Below, in pieces: positions 51,268-64,000 of a stretch of DNA of 64,000 nucleotides. The notes beneath the pieces are model-generated. The model did no database searches and was not told the DNA's origin. It saw only the letters and a list, made by a program, of their open reading frames with translations. This stretch comes from Crotalaria pallida. Lineage: Eukaryota > Streptophyta > Magnoliopsida > Fabales > Fabaceae. The stretch is from positions 63,259,001 to 63,323,000 of the forward strand of contig CM075656.1 of the NCBI GenBank assembly GCA_037953625.1, given 5' to 3'. Made by a program: the position numbers and the translations under genes. Every line of letters starts with the position of its first letter. The stretch's first letter is position 1.

Positions 51268-53381
51268 CCCTACTGGACGTAGAGAGTGTAGCATGAGTCC
51301 TTGGAGGTTCTAACAAGTGTAGAATGGTTAAGAGAGTATTCTAAAGGCAAAGAATGGTCTACGAATGTGTATTAGGACTTATAAGAACCATTAGAATGAT
51401 GCTAAACATTGCTTGGTACCCCAAGGGACGTAGAGGGTGTAACATGATTCCTTGGAGGTTCTAACAAGTGTAGAATGGTTAGGAGAGTATTCTAAAGGCT
51501 TAGAATGGTCTAGGAATGTGTATTAGGACATATACGAACATTTAGAATGATCCTAAACTTTGCTTGGTACCCCAAGGGACGTAGAGGGTGTAGCATGAGT
51601 CCTTGGAGGTTCTAACAAGTGTAGAATGGTTAAGAGAGTATTCTAAAGGCTTAGAATGGTCTAGGAATGTGTATTAGGACTTATAAGAACCATTAGAATG
51701 ATCCTAAACATTGCTTGGTACCCCAAGGGACGTAGAGAATGTAACATGAGTCCTTGGAGGTTCTAACAAGTGTAGAATGGTTAGGAGAGTATTCTAAAGG
51801 CTTAGAATGGTCTAGGAATGTGTATTAGGACATATAAGAACATTTAGAATGATCCGAAACATTGCTTGGTACCCCAAGGGACGTAGAGGGTGTAGCATGA
51901 GTCCTTGGAGGTTCTAACAAGTGTAGAATGGTTAAGAGAGTATTCTAAAGGCTTAGAATGGTCTAGGAATGTGTATTAGGACTTATAAGAAGCATTAGAA
52001 TGATCCTAAACATTGCTTGGTACCCGAAGGGACGTAGAGGGTGTAGCATGAGTCCTTGGAGGTTCTAACAAGTGTAGAATGGTTAAGAGAGTATTCTAAA
52101 GGCTTAGAATGGTCTAGGAATGTGTATTAGGACTTATAAGAACCATTAGAATGCTCCTAAACATTGCTTGGTACCCCAAGGGACGTAGAGGGTGTAACAT
52201 GAGTCCTTGGAGGTTCTAACAAGTGTAGAATGGTTAAAAGAGTATTCTAAAGGCTTAGAATGGTCTAGGAATGTGTATTAGGACTTATAAGAACCATTAG
52301 AATGATCCTAAACATTGCTTGGTACCCGAAGGGACGTAGAGGGTGTAGCATGAGTCCTTGGAGGTTCTAACAAGTGTAGAATGGTTAGGAGAGTATACTA
52401 AAGGCTTAGAATGGTGTAGGAATGTGTATTAGGACTTATAAGAACCATTAGAATGATCCTAAACATTGCTTGGTACCCGAAGACACGTAGAGGGTGTAGC
52501 ATGAGTCCTTGGAGGTTCTAACAAGTGTAGAATGGTTAAGAGAGTATTCTAAAGGCTTAGAATGGTCTAGGAATGTGTATTAGGACATATAAGAACATTT
52601 AGAATGATCCTAAACATTGCTTGGTACCCCAAGGGACGTAGAGGGTGTACCATGAGTCCTTGGAGGTTCTAACAAGTGTAGAATTGTTAAGAGAGTATTC
52701 TAAAGGCAAAGAATGGTCTACGAATGTGTATTAGGACTTATAAGAACCATTAGAATGATGCTAAACATTGCTTGGTACCCCAAGGGACGTAGAGGGTGTA
52801 ACATGAGTCCTTGGAGGTTCTAACAAGTGTAGAATGGTTAGGAGAGTATTCTAAAGGCTTAGAATGGTCTAGGAATGTGTATTAGGACATATACGAACAT
52901 TTAGAATGATCCTAAACATTGCTTGGTACCCCAAGGGACGTAGAGGGTGTAGCATGAGTCCTTGGAGGTTCTAACAAGTGTAGAATGGTTAAGAGAGTAT
53001 TCTAAAGGCTTAGAATGGTCTAGGAATGTGTATTAGGACTTATAAGAACCATTAGAATGATCCTAAACATTGCTTGGTACCCCAAGGGACGTAGAGAATG
53101 TAACATGAGTCCTTGGAGGTTCTAACAAGTGTAGAATGGTTAGGAGAGTATTCTAAAGGCTTAGAATGGTCTAGGAATGTGTATTAGGACATATAAGAAC
53201 ATTTAGAATGATCCGAAACATTGCTTGGTACCCCAAGGGACGTAGAGGGTGTAGCATGAGTCCTTGGAGGTTCTAACAAGTGTAGAATGGTTAAGAGAGT
53301 ATTCTAATGGCTTAGAATGGTCTAGGAATGTGTATTAGGACTTTTAAGAACTATTAGAATGATCCTAAACATTGCTTGGTA
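51268..53381 (+). repeat. 14-monomer HOR, copy 1
   Basis: 2,114 bp (14 x 151). Ordered markers are CCCTACTGG (51268), GATGCTAAAC, CATGATTCC, ACATATACG, AGAGAATGTAAC, GATCCGAAAC, AAGCATTAG, GCTCC, GGTTAAAAGAG, GTATACTAAAGG with GGTGTAGG, CCCGAAGACACG, AGAATTGTTAAG, a second GATGCTAAAC, and finally ACTTTTAAGAACTATT before the next CCCTACTGG. Confidence 0.88.
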
Positions 53382-55495
53382 CCCTACTGGACGTAGAGAG
53401 TGTAGCATGAGTCCTTGGAGGTTCTAACAAGTGTAGAATGGTTAAGAGAGTATTCTAAAGGCAAAGAATGGTCTACGAATGTGTATTAGGACTTATAAGA
53501 ACCATTAGAATGATGCTAAACATTGCTTGGTACCCCAAGGGACGAAGAGGGTGTAACATGATTCCTTGGAGGTTCTAACAAGTGTAGAATGGTTAGGAGA
53601 GTATTCTAAAGGCTTAGAATGGTCTAGGAATGTGTATTAGGACATATACGAACATTTAGAATGATCCTAAACATTGCTTGGTACCCCAAGGGACGTAGAG
53701 GGTGTAGCATGAGTCCTTGGAGGTTCTAACAAGTGTAGAATGGTTAAGAGAGTATTCTAAAGGCTTAGAATGGTCTAGGAATGTGTATTAGGACTTATAA
53801 GAACCATTAGAATGATCCTAAACATTGCTTGGTACCCCAAGGGACGTAGAGAATGTAACATGAGTCCTTGGAGGTTCTAACAAGTGTAGAATGGTTAGGA
53901 GAGTATTCTAAAGGCTTAGAATGGTCTAGGAATGTGTATTAGAACATATAAGAACATTTAGAATGATCCGAAACATTGCTTGGTACCCCAAGGGACGTAG
54001 AGGGTGTAGCATGAGTCCTTGGAGGTTCTAACAAGTGTAGAATGGTTAAGAGAGTATTCTAAAGGCTTAGAATGGTCTAGGAATGTGTATTAGGACTTAT
54101 AAGAAGCATTAGAATGATCCTAAACATTGCTTGGTACCCGAAGGGACGTAGAGGGTGTAGCATGAGTCCTTGGAGGTTCTAACAAGTGTAGAATGGTTAA
54201 GAGAGTATTCTAAAGGCTTAGAATGGTCTAGGAATGTGTATTAGGACTTATAAGAACCATTAGAATGCTCCTAAACATTGCTTGGTACCCCAAGGGACGT
54301 AGAGGGTGTAACATGAGTCCTTGGAGGTTCTAACAAGTGTAGAATGGTTAAAAGAGTATTCTAAAGGCTTAGAATGGTCTAGGAATGTGTATTAGGACTT
54401 ATAAGAACCATTAGAATGATCCTAAACATTGCTTGGTACCCGAAGGGACGTAGAGGGTGTAGCATGAGTCCTTGGAGGTTCTAACAAGTGTAGAATGGTT
54501 AGGAGAGTATACTAAAGGCTTAGAATGGTGTAGGAATGTGTATTAGGACTTATAAGAACCATTAGAATGATCCTAAACATTGCTTGGTACCCGAAGACAC
54601 GTAGAGGGTGTAGCATGAGTCCTTGGAGGTTCTAACAAGTGTAGAATGGTTAAGAGAGTATTCTAAAGGCTTAGAATGGTCTAGGAATGTGTATTAGGAC
54701 ATATAAGAACATTTAGAATGATCCTAAACATTGCTTGGTACCCCAAGGGACGTAGAGGGTGTACCATGAGTCCTTGGAGGTTCTAACAAGTGTAGAATTG
54801 TTAAGAGAGTATTCTAAAGGCAAAGAATGGTCTACGAATGTTTATTAGGACTTATAAGAACCATTAGAATGATGCTAAACATTGCTTGGTACCCCAAGGG
54901 ACGTAGAGGGTGTAACATGAGTCCTTGGAGGTTCTAACAAGTGTAGAATGGTTAGGAGAGTATTCTAAAGGCTTAGAATGGTCTAGGAATGTGTATTAGG
55001 ACATATACGAACATTTAGAATGATCCTAAACATTGCTTGGTACCCCAAGGGACGTAGAGGGTGTAGCATGAGTCCTTGGAGGTTCTAACAAGTGTAGAAT
55101 GGTTAAGAGAGTATTCTAAAGGCTTAGAATGGTCTAGGAATGTGTATTAGGACTTATAAGAACCATTAGAATGATCCTAAACATTGCTTGGTACCCCAAG
55201 GGACGTAGAGAATGTAACATGAGTCCTTGGAGGTTCTAACAAGTGTAGAATGGTTAGGAGAGTATTCTAAAGGCTTAGAATGGTCTAGGAATGTGTATTA
55301 GGACATATAAGAACATTTAGAATGATCCGAAACATTGCTTGGTACCCCAAGGGACGTAGAGGGTGTAGCATGAGTCCTTGGAGGTTCTAACAAGTGTAGA
55401 ATGGTTAAGAGAGTATTCTAATGGCTTAGAATGGTCTAGGAATGTGTATTAGGACTTTTAAGAACTATTAGAATGATCCTAAACATTGCTTGGTA
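53382..55495 (+). repeat. 14-monomer HOR, copy 2
   Basis: Tandem second copy with all markers of 51268-53381 in the same order. CCCTACTGG recurs at 53382 and again at 55496, 2,114 bp apart each time. Few private changes are visible: GACGAAGAG (near 53544), TTAGAACAT (near 53941) and AATGTTTATT (near 54839). After 55496 the series is not continued. Confidence 0.88.
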
Positions 55496-57307
55496 CCCTA
55501 CTGGACGTAGAGAGTGTAGCATGAGTCCTTGGAGGTTCTAACAAGTGTAGAATGGTTAAGAGAGTATTCTAAAGGCAAAGAATGGTCTACGAATGTATAT
55601 TAGGACTTATAAGAACCATTAGAATGATCCTAAACATTGCTTGGTACCCCAAGGGACGTAGAGGGTGTAACATGAGTCCTTGGAGGTTCTAACAAGTGTA
55701 GAATGGTTAGGAGAGTATTCTAAAGGCTTAGAATGGTCTAGGAATGTGTATTAGGACATATAAGAACATTTAGAATGATCCTAAACATTGCTTGGTACCC
55801 CAAGGGACGTAGAGGGTGTAGCATGAGTCCTTGGAGGTTCTAACAAGTGTAGAATGGTTAAGAGAGTATTCTAAAGGCTTAGAATGGTCTAGGAATGTGT
55901 ATTAGGACATATAAGAACATTTAGAATGATCCTAAACATTGCTTGGTACCCCAAGGGACGTAGAGGGTGTACCATGAGTCCTTGGAGGTTCTAACAAGTG
56001 TAGAATGGTTAAGAGAGTATTCTAAAGGCTTAGAATGGTCTAGGAATGTGTATTAGGACTTATAAGAACCATTAGAATGCTCCTAAACATTGCTTGGTAC
56101 CCGAAGGGACGTAGAGGGTGTAGCATTAGTCCTTGGATGTTCTAACAAGTGTAGAATGGTTAGGAGAGTATTCTAAAGGCTTAGAATGGTCTAGGAATGT
56201 GTATTAGGACATATAAGAACATTTAGAATGATCTTAAACATTGCTTGGTACCCCAAGGGACGTAGAGGGTGTAGCATGAGTCCTTGGAGGTTCTAACAAG
56301 TGTAGAATGGTTAAGAGAGTATTCTAAAGGCTTAGAATGGTCTAGGAATGTGTATTAGGACTTATAAGAACCATTAGAATGCTCCTAAACATTGCTTGGT
56401 ACCCGAAGGAACGTAGAGGGTGTAGCATTAGTCCTTGGAGGTTCTAACAAGTGTAGAATGGTTAAGAAAGTAATCTAAAGGCTTAGAATGGTCTAGGAAT
56501 GTGTATTAGGACTTATAAGAACCATTAGAATGATCCTAAACATTGCTTGGTACCCGAAGGGACGTAGAGGGTGTAGCATGAGTCCTTGGAGGTTCTAGCA
56601 AGTGTAGAATGGTTAAGAAAGTAATCTAAAGGCTTAGAATGGTCTAGGAATGTGTATTAGGACTTATAAGAACCATTACAATGCTCCTAAACATTGCTTG
56701 GTACCCGAAGGGACGTAGAGGGTGTAGCATGAGTCCTTGGAGGTTCTAACAAGTGTAGAATGGTTAAGAAAGTAATCTAAAGGCTTAGAATGGTCTAGGA
56801 ATGTGTATTAGGACTTATAAGAACCATTAGAATGATCCTAAACATTGCTTGGTACCCGAAGTGACGTAGAGGGTGTAGCATGAGTCCTTGGAGGTTCTAA
56901 CAAGTGTAGAATGGTTAAGAAGTTAATCTAAAGGCTTAGAATGGTCTAGGAATGTGTATTAGGACTTATAAGAACCAATAGAATGACCCTAAACATTGCT
57001 TGGTACCCGAAGAGACGTAGAGGGTGTAGCATGAGTCCTTGGAGGTTCTAACAAGTGTAGAATGGTTAAGAGAGTATTCTAAAGGCTTAGAATGGTCTAG
57101 GAATGTGTATTAGGACTTATAAGAACCATTAGAATGATCCTAAACATTGCATGGTACCCCAAGGGACGTAGAGGGTGTACCATGAGTCCTTGGAGGTTCT
57201 AACAAGTGTAGAATGGTTAAGAGAGTATTCTAAAGGCAAAGAATGGTCTAGGAATGTGTATTAGGACTTATAAGAACCAATAGAATGCTCCTAAACATTG
57301 CTTGGTA

Positions 57308-58110
57308 CCCAAAGGGACGTAGAGGGTGTAGCATGAGTCCTTGGAGGTTCTAACAAGTGTAGAATGGTTAAGAAAGTAATCTAAAGGCTTAGAATGGTCT
57401 AGGAATGTGTATTAGGACTTATAAGAACCATTAGAATGATCCTAAACATTGATTGGTACATGAAGAGACGTAGAGGGTGTAGCATGAGTCCTTGGAGGTT
57501 CTAACAAGTGTAGAATGGTTAGGAGAGTATTCTAAAGGCTTAGAATGGTCTAGGAATGTGTATTAGGACATATAAGAACATTAAGAATGATCCTAAACAT
57601 TGCTTGGTACCCTAAAGGACGTAGAGAGTGTAGCATGAGTCCTTGGAGGTTCTAACAAGTGTAGAATGGTTAAGAGAGTATTCTAATGGCTTAGAATGTT
57701 CTAGGAATGTGTATTAGGATATATACGAACATTTAGAATGATCCTAAACATTGCTTGGTACCCTAATGGATGTAGAGAGTGTAGCATGAGTCCTTGGAGG
57801 TTCTAACAAGTGTAGAATGGTTAAGAGAGTATTCTAAAGGCAAAGAATGGTCTACGAATGTATATTAGGACTTATAAGAACCATTAGAATGATCCTAAAC
57901 ATTGCTTGGTACCCCAAGGGACGTAGAGGGTGTAACATGAGTCCTTGGAGGTTCTAACAAGTGTAGAATGGTTAGGAGAGTATTCTAAAGGCTTAGAATG
58001 GTCTAGGAATGTGTATTAGGACATATAAGAACATTTAGAATGATCCTAAACATTGCTTGGTACCCAAAGAGACGTAGAGGGTGTAGCATGAGTCCTTGGA
58101 GGTTCTAACA
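57308..58110 (+). repeat. Eight-monomer-period HOR, copy 1
   Basis: Markers are GATTGGTACATGAAGAG (near 57451), CCCTAAAGG, AGAATGTTCTAGG with GATATATACG, CCCTAATGGATG (57761), class C with GAATGTATATT, and CCCAAAGAG (58063). The series repeats 1,208 bp (8 x 151) downstream at 58516-59318. Confidence 0.83.
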
Positions 58111-58515
58111 AGTGTAGAATGGTTAGGAGAGTATTCTAAAGGCTTAGAATGGTCTAGGAATGTGTATTAGGACATATAAGAACATTTAGAATGATCCTAA
58201 ACATTGCTTGGAACCCCAAGGGACGTAGAGGGTGTAGCATAAGTCCTTGGAGGTTCTAACAAGTGTAGAATGGTTAAGAGAGTATTCTAAAGGCTTAGAA
58301 TGGTGTAGGAATGTGTATTAGGACTTATAAGAACCATTAGAATGATCCTAAACATTGCATGGTACCCCAAGGGACGTAGAGGGTGTACCATGAGTCCTTG
58401 GAGGTTCTAACAAGTGTAGAATGGTTAAGAGAGTATTCTAAAGGCAAAGAATGGTCTACGAATGTGTATTAGGACTTATAAGAACCATTAGAATGATCAT
58501 AAACATTGCTTGGTA

Positions 58516-59318
58516 CCCGAAGGGACGTAGAGGGTGTAGCATGAGTCCTTGGAGGTTCTAACAAGTGTAGAATGGTTAAGAAAGTAATCTAAAGGCTTAG
58601 AATGGTCTAGGAATGTGTATTAGGACTTATAAGAACCATTAGAATGATCCTAAACATTGATTGGTACATGAAGAGACGTAGAGGGTGTAGCATGAGTCCT
58701 TGGAGGTTCTAACAAGTGTAGAATGGTTAGGAGAGTATTCTAAAGGCTTAGAATGGTCTAGGAATGTGTATTAGGACATATAAGAACATTTAGAATGATC
58801 CTAAACATTGCTTGGTACCCTAAAGGACGTAGAGAGTGTAGCATGAGTCCTTGGAGGTTCTAACAAGTGTAGAATGGTTAAGAGAGTATTCTAATGGCTT
58901 AGAATGTTCTAGGAATGTGTATTAGGATATATACGAACATTTAGAATGATCCTAAACATTGCTTGGTACCCTAATGGATGTAGAGAGTGTAGCATGAGTC
59001 CTTGGAGGTTCTAACAAGTGTAGAATGGTTAAGAGAGTATTCTAAAGGCAAAGAATGGTCTACGAATGTATATTAGGACTTATAAGAACCATTAGAATGA
59101 TCCTAAACATTGCTTGGTACCCCAAGGGACGTAGAGGGTGTAACATGAGTCCTTGGAGGTTCTAACAAGTGTAGAATGGTTAAGAGAGTATTCTAAAGGC
59201 TTAGAATGGTCTAGGAATGTGTATTAGGACATATAAGAACATTTAGAATGATCCTAAACATTGCTTGGTACCCAAAGAGACGTAGAGGGTGTAGCATGAG
59301 TCCTTGGAGGTTCTAACA
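58516..59318 (+). repeat. Eight-monomer-period HOR, copy 2
   Basis: Second copy of 57308-58110, with the same GATTGGTACATGAAGAG (near 58659) and CCCTAATGGATG (58969). The monomer at 59120 has GGTTAAGAGAG where its partner at 57912 has GGTTAGGAGAG, and it keeps the class A back half, so it is another hybrid. Confidence 0.8.
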
Positions 59319-60931
59319 AGTGTAGAATGGTTAAGAAAGTAATCTAAAGGCTTAGAATGGTCTAGGAATGTGTATTAGGACTTATAAGAACCATTAGAAT
59401 GATCCTAAACATTGCTTGGTACCCGAAGAGACGTAGAGGGTGTAGCATGAGTCCTTGGAGGTTCTAACAAGTGTAGAATGGTTAGGAGAGTATTCTAAAG
59501 GCTTAGAATGGTCTAGGAATGTGTATTAGGACATATAAGAACATTTAGAATGATCCTAAACATTGCTTGGTACCCCAAGGGACGTAGAGGGTGTAGCATG
59601 AGTCCTTGGAGGTTCTAACAAGTGTAGAATGGTTAAGAAAGTAATCTAAAGGCTTAGAATGGTCTAGGAATGTGTATTAGGACATATAAGAACATTTAGA
59701 ATGATCCTAAACATTGCTTGGTACCCAAAGAGACGTAGAGGGTGTAGCATGAGTCCTTGGAGGTTCTAACAAGTGTAGAATGGTTAGGAGAGTATTCTAA
59801 AGGCTTAGAATGGTCTAGGAATGTGTATTAGGACATATAAGAACATTTAGAATGATCCGAAACATTGCTTGGTACCCCAAAGGACGTAGAGGGTGTAGCA
59901 TGAGTCCTTGGAGGTTCTAACAAGTGTAGAATGGTTAAGAGAGTATTCTAAAGACTTAGAATGGTCTAGGAATGTGTATTAGGACTTATAAGAACCATTA
60001 GAATGATCCTAAACATTGCTTGGTACCCTAATGGACGTAGAGAGTGTAGCATGAGTCCTTGGAGGTTCTAACAAGTGTAGAATGGTTAAGAGAGTATTCT
60101 AAAGGCAAAGAATGGTCTACGAATGTATATTAGGACTTATAAGAACCATTAGAATGATCCTAAACATTGCTTGGTACCCCAAGGGACGTAGAGGGTGTAA
60201 CATGAGTCCTTGGAGGTTCTAACAAGTGTAGAATGGTTAGGAGAGTATTCTAAAGGCTTAGAATGGTCTAGGAATGTGTATTAGGACATATAAGAACATT
60301 TAGAATGATCCTAAACATTGCTTGGTACCCCAAGGGACGTAGAGGGTGTAGCATGAGTCCTTGGAGGTTCTAACAAGTGTAGAATGGTTAAGAGAGTATT
60401 CTAAAGGCTTAGAATGGTCTAGGAATGGGTATTAGGACATATAAGAACATTTAGAATGATCCTAAACATTGCTTGGTACCCCAAGGGACGTAGAGGGTGT
60501 ACCATGAGTCCTTGGAGGTTCTAACAAGTGTAGAATGGTTAAGAAAGTAATCTAAAGGCTTAGAATGGTCTTGGAATGTGTATTAGGACTTATAAGAACC
60601 ATTACAATGCTCCTAAACATTGCTTGGTACCCGAAGGGACGTAGAGGGTGTAGCATTAGTCCTTGGAGGTTCTAACAAGTGTAGAATGGTTAGGAGAGTA
60701 TTCTAAAGGCTTAGAATGGTCTAGGAATGTGTATTAGGACATATAAGAACATTTAGAATGATCCTAAACATTGCTTGGTACCCCAAGGGACGTAGAGGGT
60801 GTAGCATGAGTCCTTGGAGGTTCTAACAAGTGTAGAATGGTTAAGAGAGTATTCTAAAGGCTTAGGATGGTCTAGGAATGTGTATTAGGACTTATAAGAA
60901 CCATTAGAATGATCCTAAACATTGCATGGTA

Positions 60932-61082
60932 CCCGAAGGGACGTAGAGGGTGTAACAAGAGTCCTTGGAGGTTCTAACAAGTGTAGAATGGTTAGGAGAG
61001 TATTCTAAAGGCTTAGAATGGTCTAGGAATGTGTATTAGGACATATAAGAGCATTTAGACTGATCCTAAACATTGCTTGGTA
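60932..61082 (+). repeat. Marker monomer shared with 63800-63950
   Basis: The rare combination GTAACAAGAGTCC, AAGAGCATTTAG and GACTGATCC occurs here and at 63800-63950, 2,868 bp away (19 x 151 minus the 1-bp deletion near 61821). It points to one more long-period HOR that continues past the window end. Confidence 0.75.
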
Positions 61083-63799
61083 CCCCAAGGGACGTAGAGG
61101 GTGTAACATGAGTCCTTGGAGGTTCTAACAAGTGTAGAATGGTTAGGAGAGTATTCTAAAGGCTTAGAATGGTCTAGGAATGTGTATTAGGACATATAAG
61201 AACATTTAGAATGATCCTAAACATTGCTTGGTACCCAAAGAGACGTAGAGGGTGTAGCATGAGTCCTTGGAGGTTCTAACAAGTGTAGAATGGTTAAGAA
61301 AGTAATCTAAAGGCTTAGAATGGTCTAGGAATGTGTATTAGGACTTATAAGAACCATTAGAATGATCCTAAACATTGCTTGGTACCCGAAGAGACGTAGA
61401 GGGTGTAGCATGAGTCCTTGGAGGTTCTAACAAGTGTAGAATGGTTAGGAGAGTATTCTAAAGGCTTAGAATGGTCTAGGAATGTGTATTAGGACATATA
61501 AGAACATTTAGAATGATCCTAAACATTGCTTGGTACCCCAAGGGACGTAGAGGGTGTAGCATGAGTCCTTGGAGGTTCTAACAAGTGTAGAATGGTTAGG
61601 AGAGTATTCTAAAGGCTTAGAATGGTCTAGGAATGTGTATTAGGACATATAAGAACATTTAGAATGATCCGAAACATTGCTTGGTACCCCAAAGGACGTA
61701 GAGGGTGTACCATGAGTCCTTGGAGGTTCTAACAAGTGTAGAATGGTTAAGAGAGTATTCTAAAGGCTTAGAATGGTCTAGGAATGTGTATTAGGACTTA
61801 TAAGAACCATTAGAATGCTCCAAACATTGCTTGGTACCCGAAGGGACGTAGAGGGTGTAGCATTAGTCCTTGGAGGTTCTAACAAGTGTAGAATGGTTAG
61901 GAGAGTATTCTAAAGGCTTAGAATGGTCTAGGAATGTGTATTAGGACTTATAAGAACCATTAGAATGATCCTAAACATTGCTTGGTACCCGAAGTGACGT
62001 AGAGGGTGTAGCATGAGTCCTTGGAGGTTCTAACAAGTGTAGAATGGTTAAGAAAGTAATCTAAAGGCTTAGAATGGTCTAGGAATGTGTATTAGGACTT
62101 ATAAGAACCATTAGAATGATCCTAAATATTGCTTGGTACCCGAAGGGACGTAGAGGGTGTAGCATGAGTCCTTGGAGGTTCTAACAAGTGTAGAATGGTT
62201 AAGAAAGTAATCTAAAGGCTTAGAATGGTCTTGGAATGTGTATTAGGACTTATAAGAACCATTACAATGCTCCTAAACATTGCTTGGTACCCGAAGGGAC
62301 GTAGAGGGTGTAGCATGAGTCCTTGGAGGTTCTAACAAGTGTAGAATGGTTAAGAAAGTAATCTAAAGGCTTAGAATGGTCTAGGAATGTGTATTAGGAC
62401 TTATAAGAACCATTAGAATGATCCTAAACATTGCTTGGTACCCGAAGTGACGTAGAGGGTGTAGCATGAGTCCTTGGAGGTTCTAACAAGTGTAGAATGG
62501 TTAAGAAAGTAATCTAAAGGCTTAGAATGGTCTAGGAATGTGTATTAGGACTTATAAGAACCATTAGAATGATCCTAAACATTGCTTGGTACCCGAAGAG
62601 ACGTAGAGGGTGTAGCATGAGTCCTTGGAGGTTCTAACAAGTGTAGAATGGTTAAGAGAGTATTCTAAAGGCTTAGAATGGTCTAGGAATGTGTATTAGG
62701 ACTTATAAGAACCATTAGAATGATCCTAAACATTGCATGGTACCCCAAGGGACGTAGAGGGTGTACCATGAGTCCTTGGAGGTTCTAACAAGTGTAGAAT
62801 GGTTAAGAGAGTATTCTAAAGGCAAAGAATGGTCTACGAATGTGTATTAGGACTTATAAGAACCATTAGAATGATCCTAAACATTGCTTGGTACCCCAAG
62901 GGACGTAGAGGGTGTAACATGAGTCCTTCGAGGTTCTAACAAGTGTAGAATGGTTAGGAGAGTATTCTAAAGGCAAAGAATGGTCTACGAATGTGTATTA
63001 GGACTTATAAGAACCATTAGAATGATCCTAAACATTGCTTGGTACCCCAAGGGACGTAGAGGGTGTAGCATGAGTCCTTGGAGGTTCTAACAAGTGTAGA
63101 ATGGTTAAGAGAGTATTCTAAAGGCAAAGAATGGTCTACGAATGTGTATTAGGACTTATAAGAACCATTAGAATGATCCTAAACATTGCTTGGTACCCCA
63201 AGGGACTTAGAGGGTGTAACATGAGTCCTTGGAGGTTCTAACAAGTGTAGAATGGTTAGGAGAGTATTCTAAAGGCTTAGAATGGTCTAGGAATGTGTAT
63301 TAGGACATATAAGAACATTTAGAATGATCCTAAACATTGCTTGGTACCCGAAGAGACGTAGAGGGTGTAGCATGAGTCCTTGGAGGTTCTAACAAGTGTA
63401 GAATGGTTAGGAGAGTATTCTAAAGGCTTAGAATGGTCTAGGAATGTGTATTAGGACATATAAGAACATTTAGAATGATCCTAAACATTGCTTGGTACCC
63501 CAAGGGACGTAGAGGGTGTAGCATGAGTCCTTGGAGGTTCTAACAAGTGTAGAATGGTTAAGAGAGTATTCTAAAGGCAAAGAATGGTCTACGAATGTGT
63601 ATTAGGACTTATAAGAACCATTAGAATGATCCTAAACATTGCATGGTACCCCAAGGGACGTAGAGGGTGTACCATGAGTCCTTGGAGGTTCTAACAAGTG
63701 TAGAATGGTTAAGAGAGTATTCTAAAGGCAAAGAATGGTCTACGAATGTGTATTAGGACTTATAAGAACCATTAGAATGATCCTAAACATTGCTTGGTA

Positions 63800-63950
63800 C
63801 CCCAAGGGACGTAGAGGGTGTAACAAGAGTCCTTGGAGGTTCTAACAAGTGTAGAATGGTTAGGAGAGTATTCTAAAGGCTTAGAATGGTCTAGGAATGT
63901 GTATTAGGACATATAAGAGCATTTAGACTGATCCTAAACATTGCTTGGTA
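63800..63950 (+). repeat. Marker monomer shared with 60932-61082
   Basis: Same rare changes as 60932-61082, except that the opening is CCCCAAGGG here and CCCGAAGGG there. Confidence 0.75.
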
Positions 63951-64000
63951 CCCCAAGGGACGTAGAGGGTGTAGCATGAGTCCTTGGAGGTTCTAACAAG

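Larger units (their letters stand above)
40895..64000 (+). repeat. 151-bp satellite array, block 3
   Basis: About 153 monomers in the same orientation as blocks 1 and 2, running off the end of the window at monomer position 50. Two length changes are visible: a 6-bp deletion near 49226 (AGAGATAAAGG for AGAGAGTATTCTAAAGG) and a 1-bp deletion near 61821 (GCTCCAAAC). Class E monomers (CCCTAATGG or CCCAAATGG openings with GATATATACGAACATTT) are common from 42.5 to 50.5 kb. Nothing other than satellite is present. Confidence 0.97.

Noticed and set aside
1..64000. Telomeric repeats, rDNA spacer repeats, tRNA or rRNA genes
   Set aside because: No runs of TTTAGGG-type repeats, no rRNA-like segments and no cloverleaf candidates were noticed. 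TTAGGAC in each monomer is part of the satellite.

Overview
The window is a nuclear plant satellite array. About 61.4 of the 64.0 kb is one 151-bp tandem repeat, head to tail and all in one orientation. I count about 407 monomers from the position of the CCCCAAGGG-type block that opens each unit. No protein-coding, rRNA or tRNA gene is visible. The only other sequence is two nearly identical 1,310-bp fragments of an LTR retrotransposon on the minus strand (33047-34356 and 39585-40894). A flowering plant is inferred from the monomer length, the higher-order repeat structure and the retrotransposon, whose polypurine tract and terminal LTR motif resemble those of plant Ty1/copia elements. I cannot name the species. 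I also cannot tell from sequence alone whether the array is centromeric, pericentromeric or subtelomeric.

Layout: satellite block 1 (1-33046); retrotransposon fragment copy 1; satellite block 2 (34357-39584); retrotransposon fragment copy 2; satellite block 3 (40895-64000). Monomers fall into recurring classes. Class A has GGTTAGGAGAG with ACATATAAGAACATTT. Class B has GGTTAAGAGAG, CTTAG and ACTTATAAGAACCATT. Class C has CAAAG and CTACG in the middle. Class D has GGTTAAGAAAGTAATCT. Class E has CCCTAA(A/T)GG openings with AGAGTG or AGCGTG, often with GATATATAC. The classes are arranged in nested higher-order repeats (HORs) with periods of 4, 7, 8, 9, 10, 14, 18, 19, 29 and 30 monomers. Class C dominates much of the first 20 kb, and classes D and A dominate 22-33 kb.

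Register is very strictly kept. The whole window departs from exact 151-bp spacing by 13 deleted bases at eight sites. HOR copying explains most of these, leaving about four independent indel events. The two retrotransposon fragments share both junctions and differ at two bases. They are separated by exactly 35 monomer lengths once a 57-bp satellite deletion at the insertion is counted. They are therefore one insertion that was copied with its satellite flank by in-register recombination, not two insertions. Hybrid monomers at several places record unequal exchange with breakpoints inside a monomer.

I found no previously undescribed gene system. The most informative features are the duplicated retrotransposon tag, the nested HORs and the palindromic modules inside the LTR.
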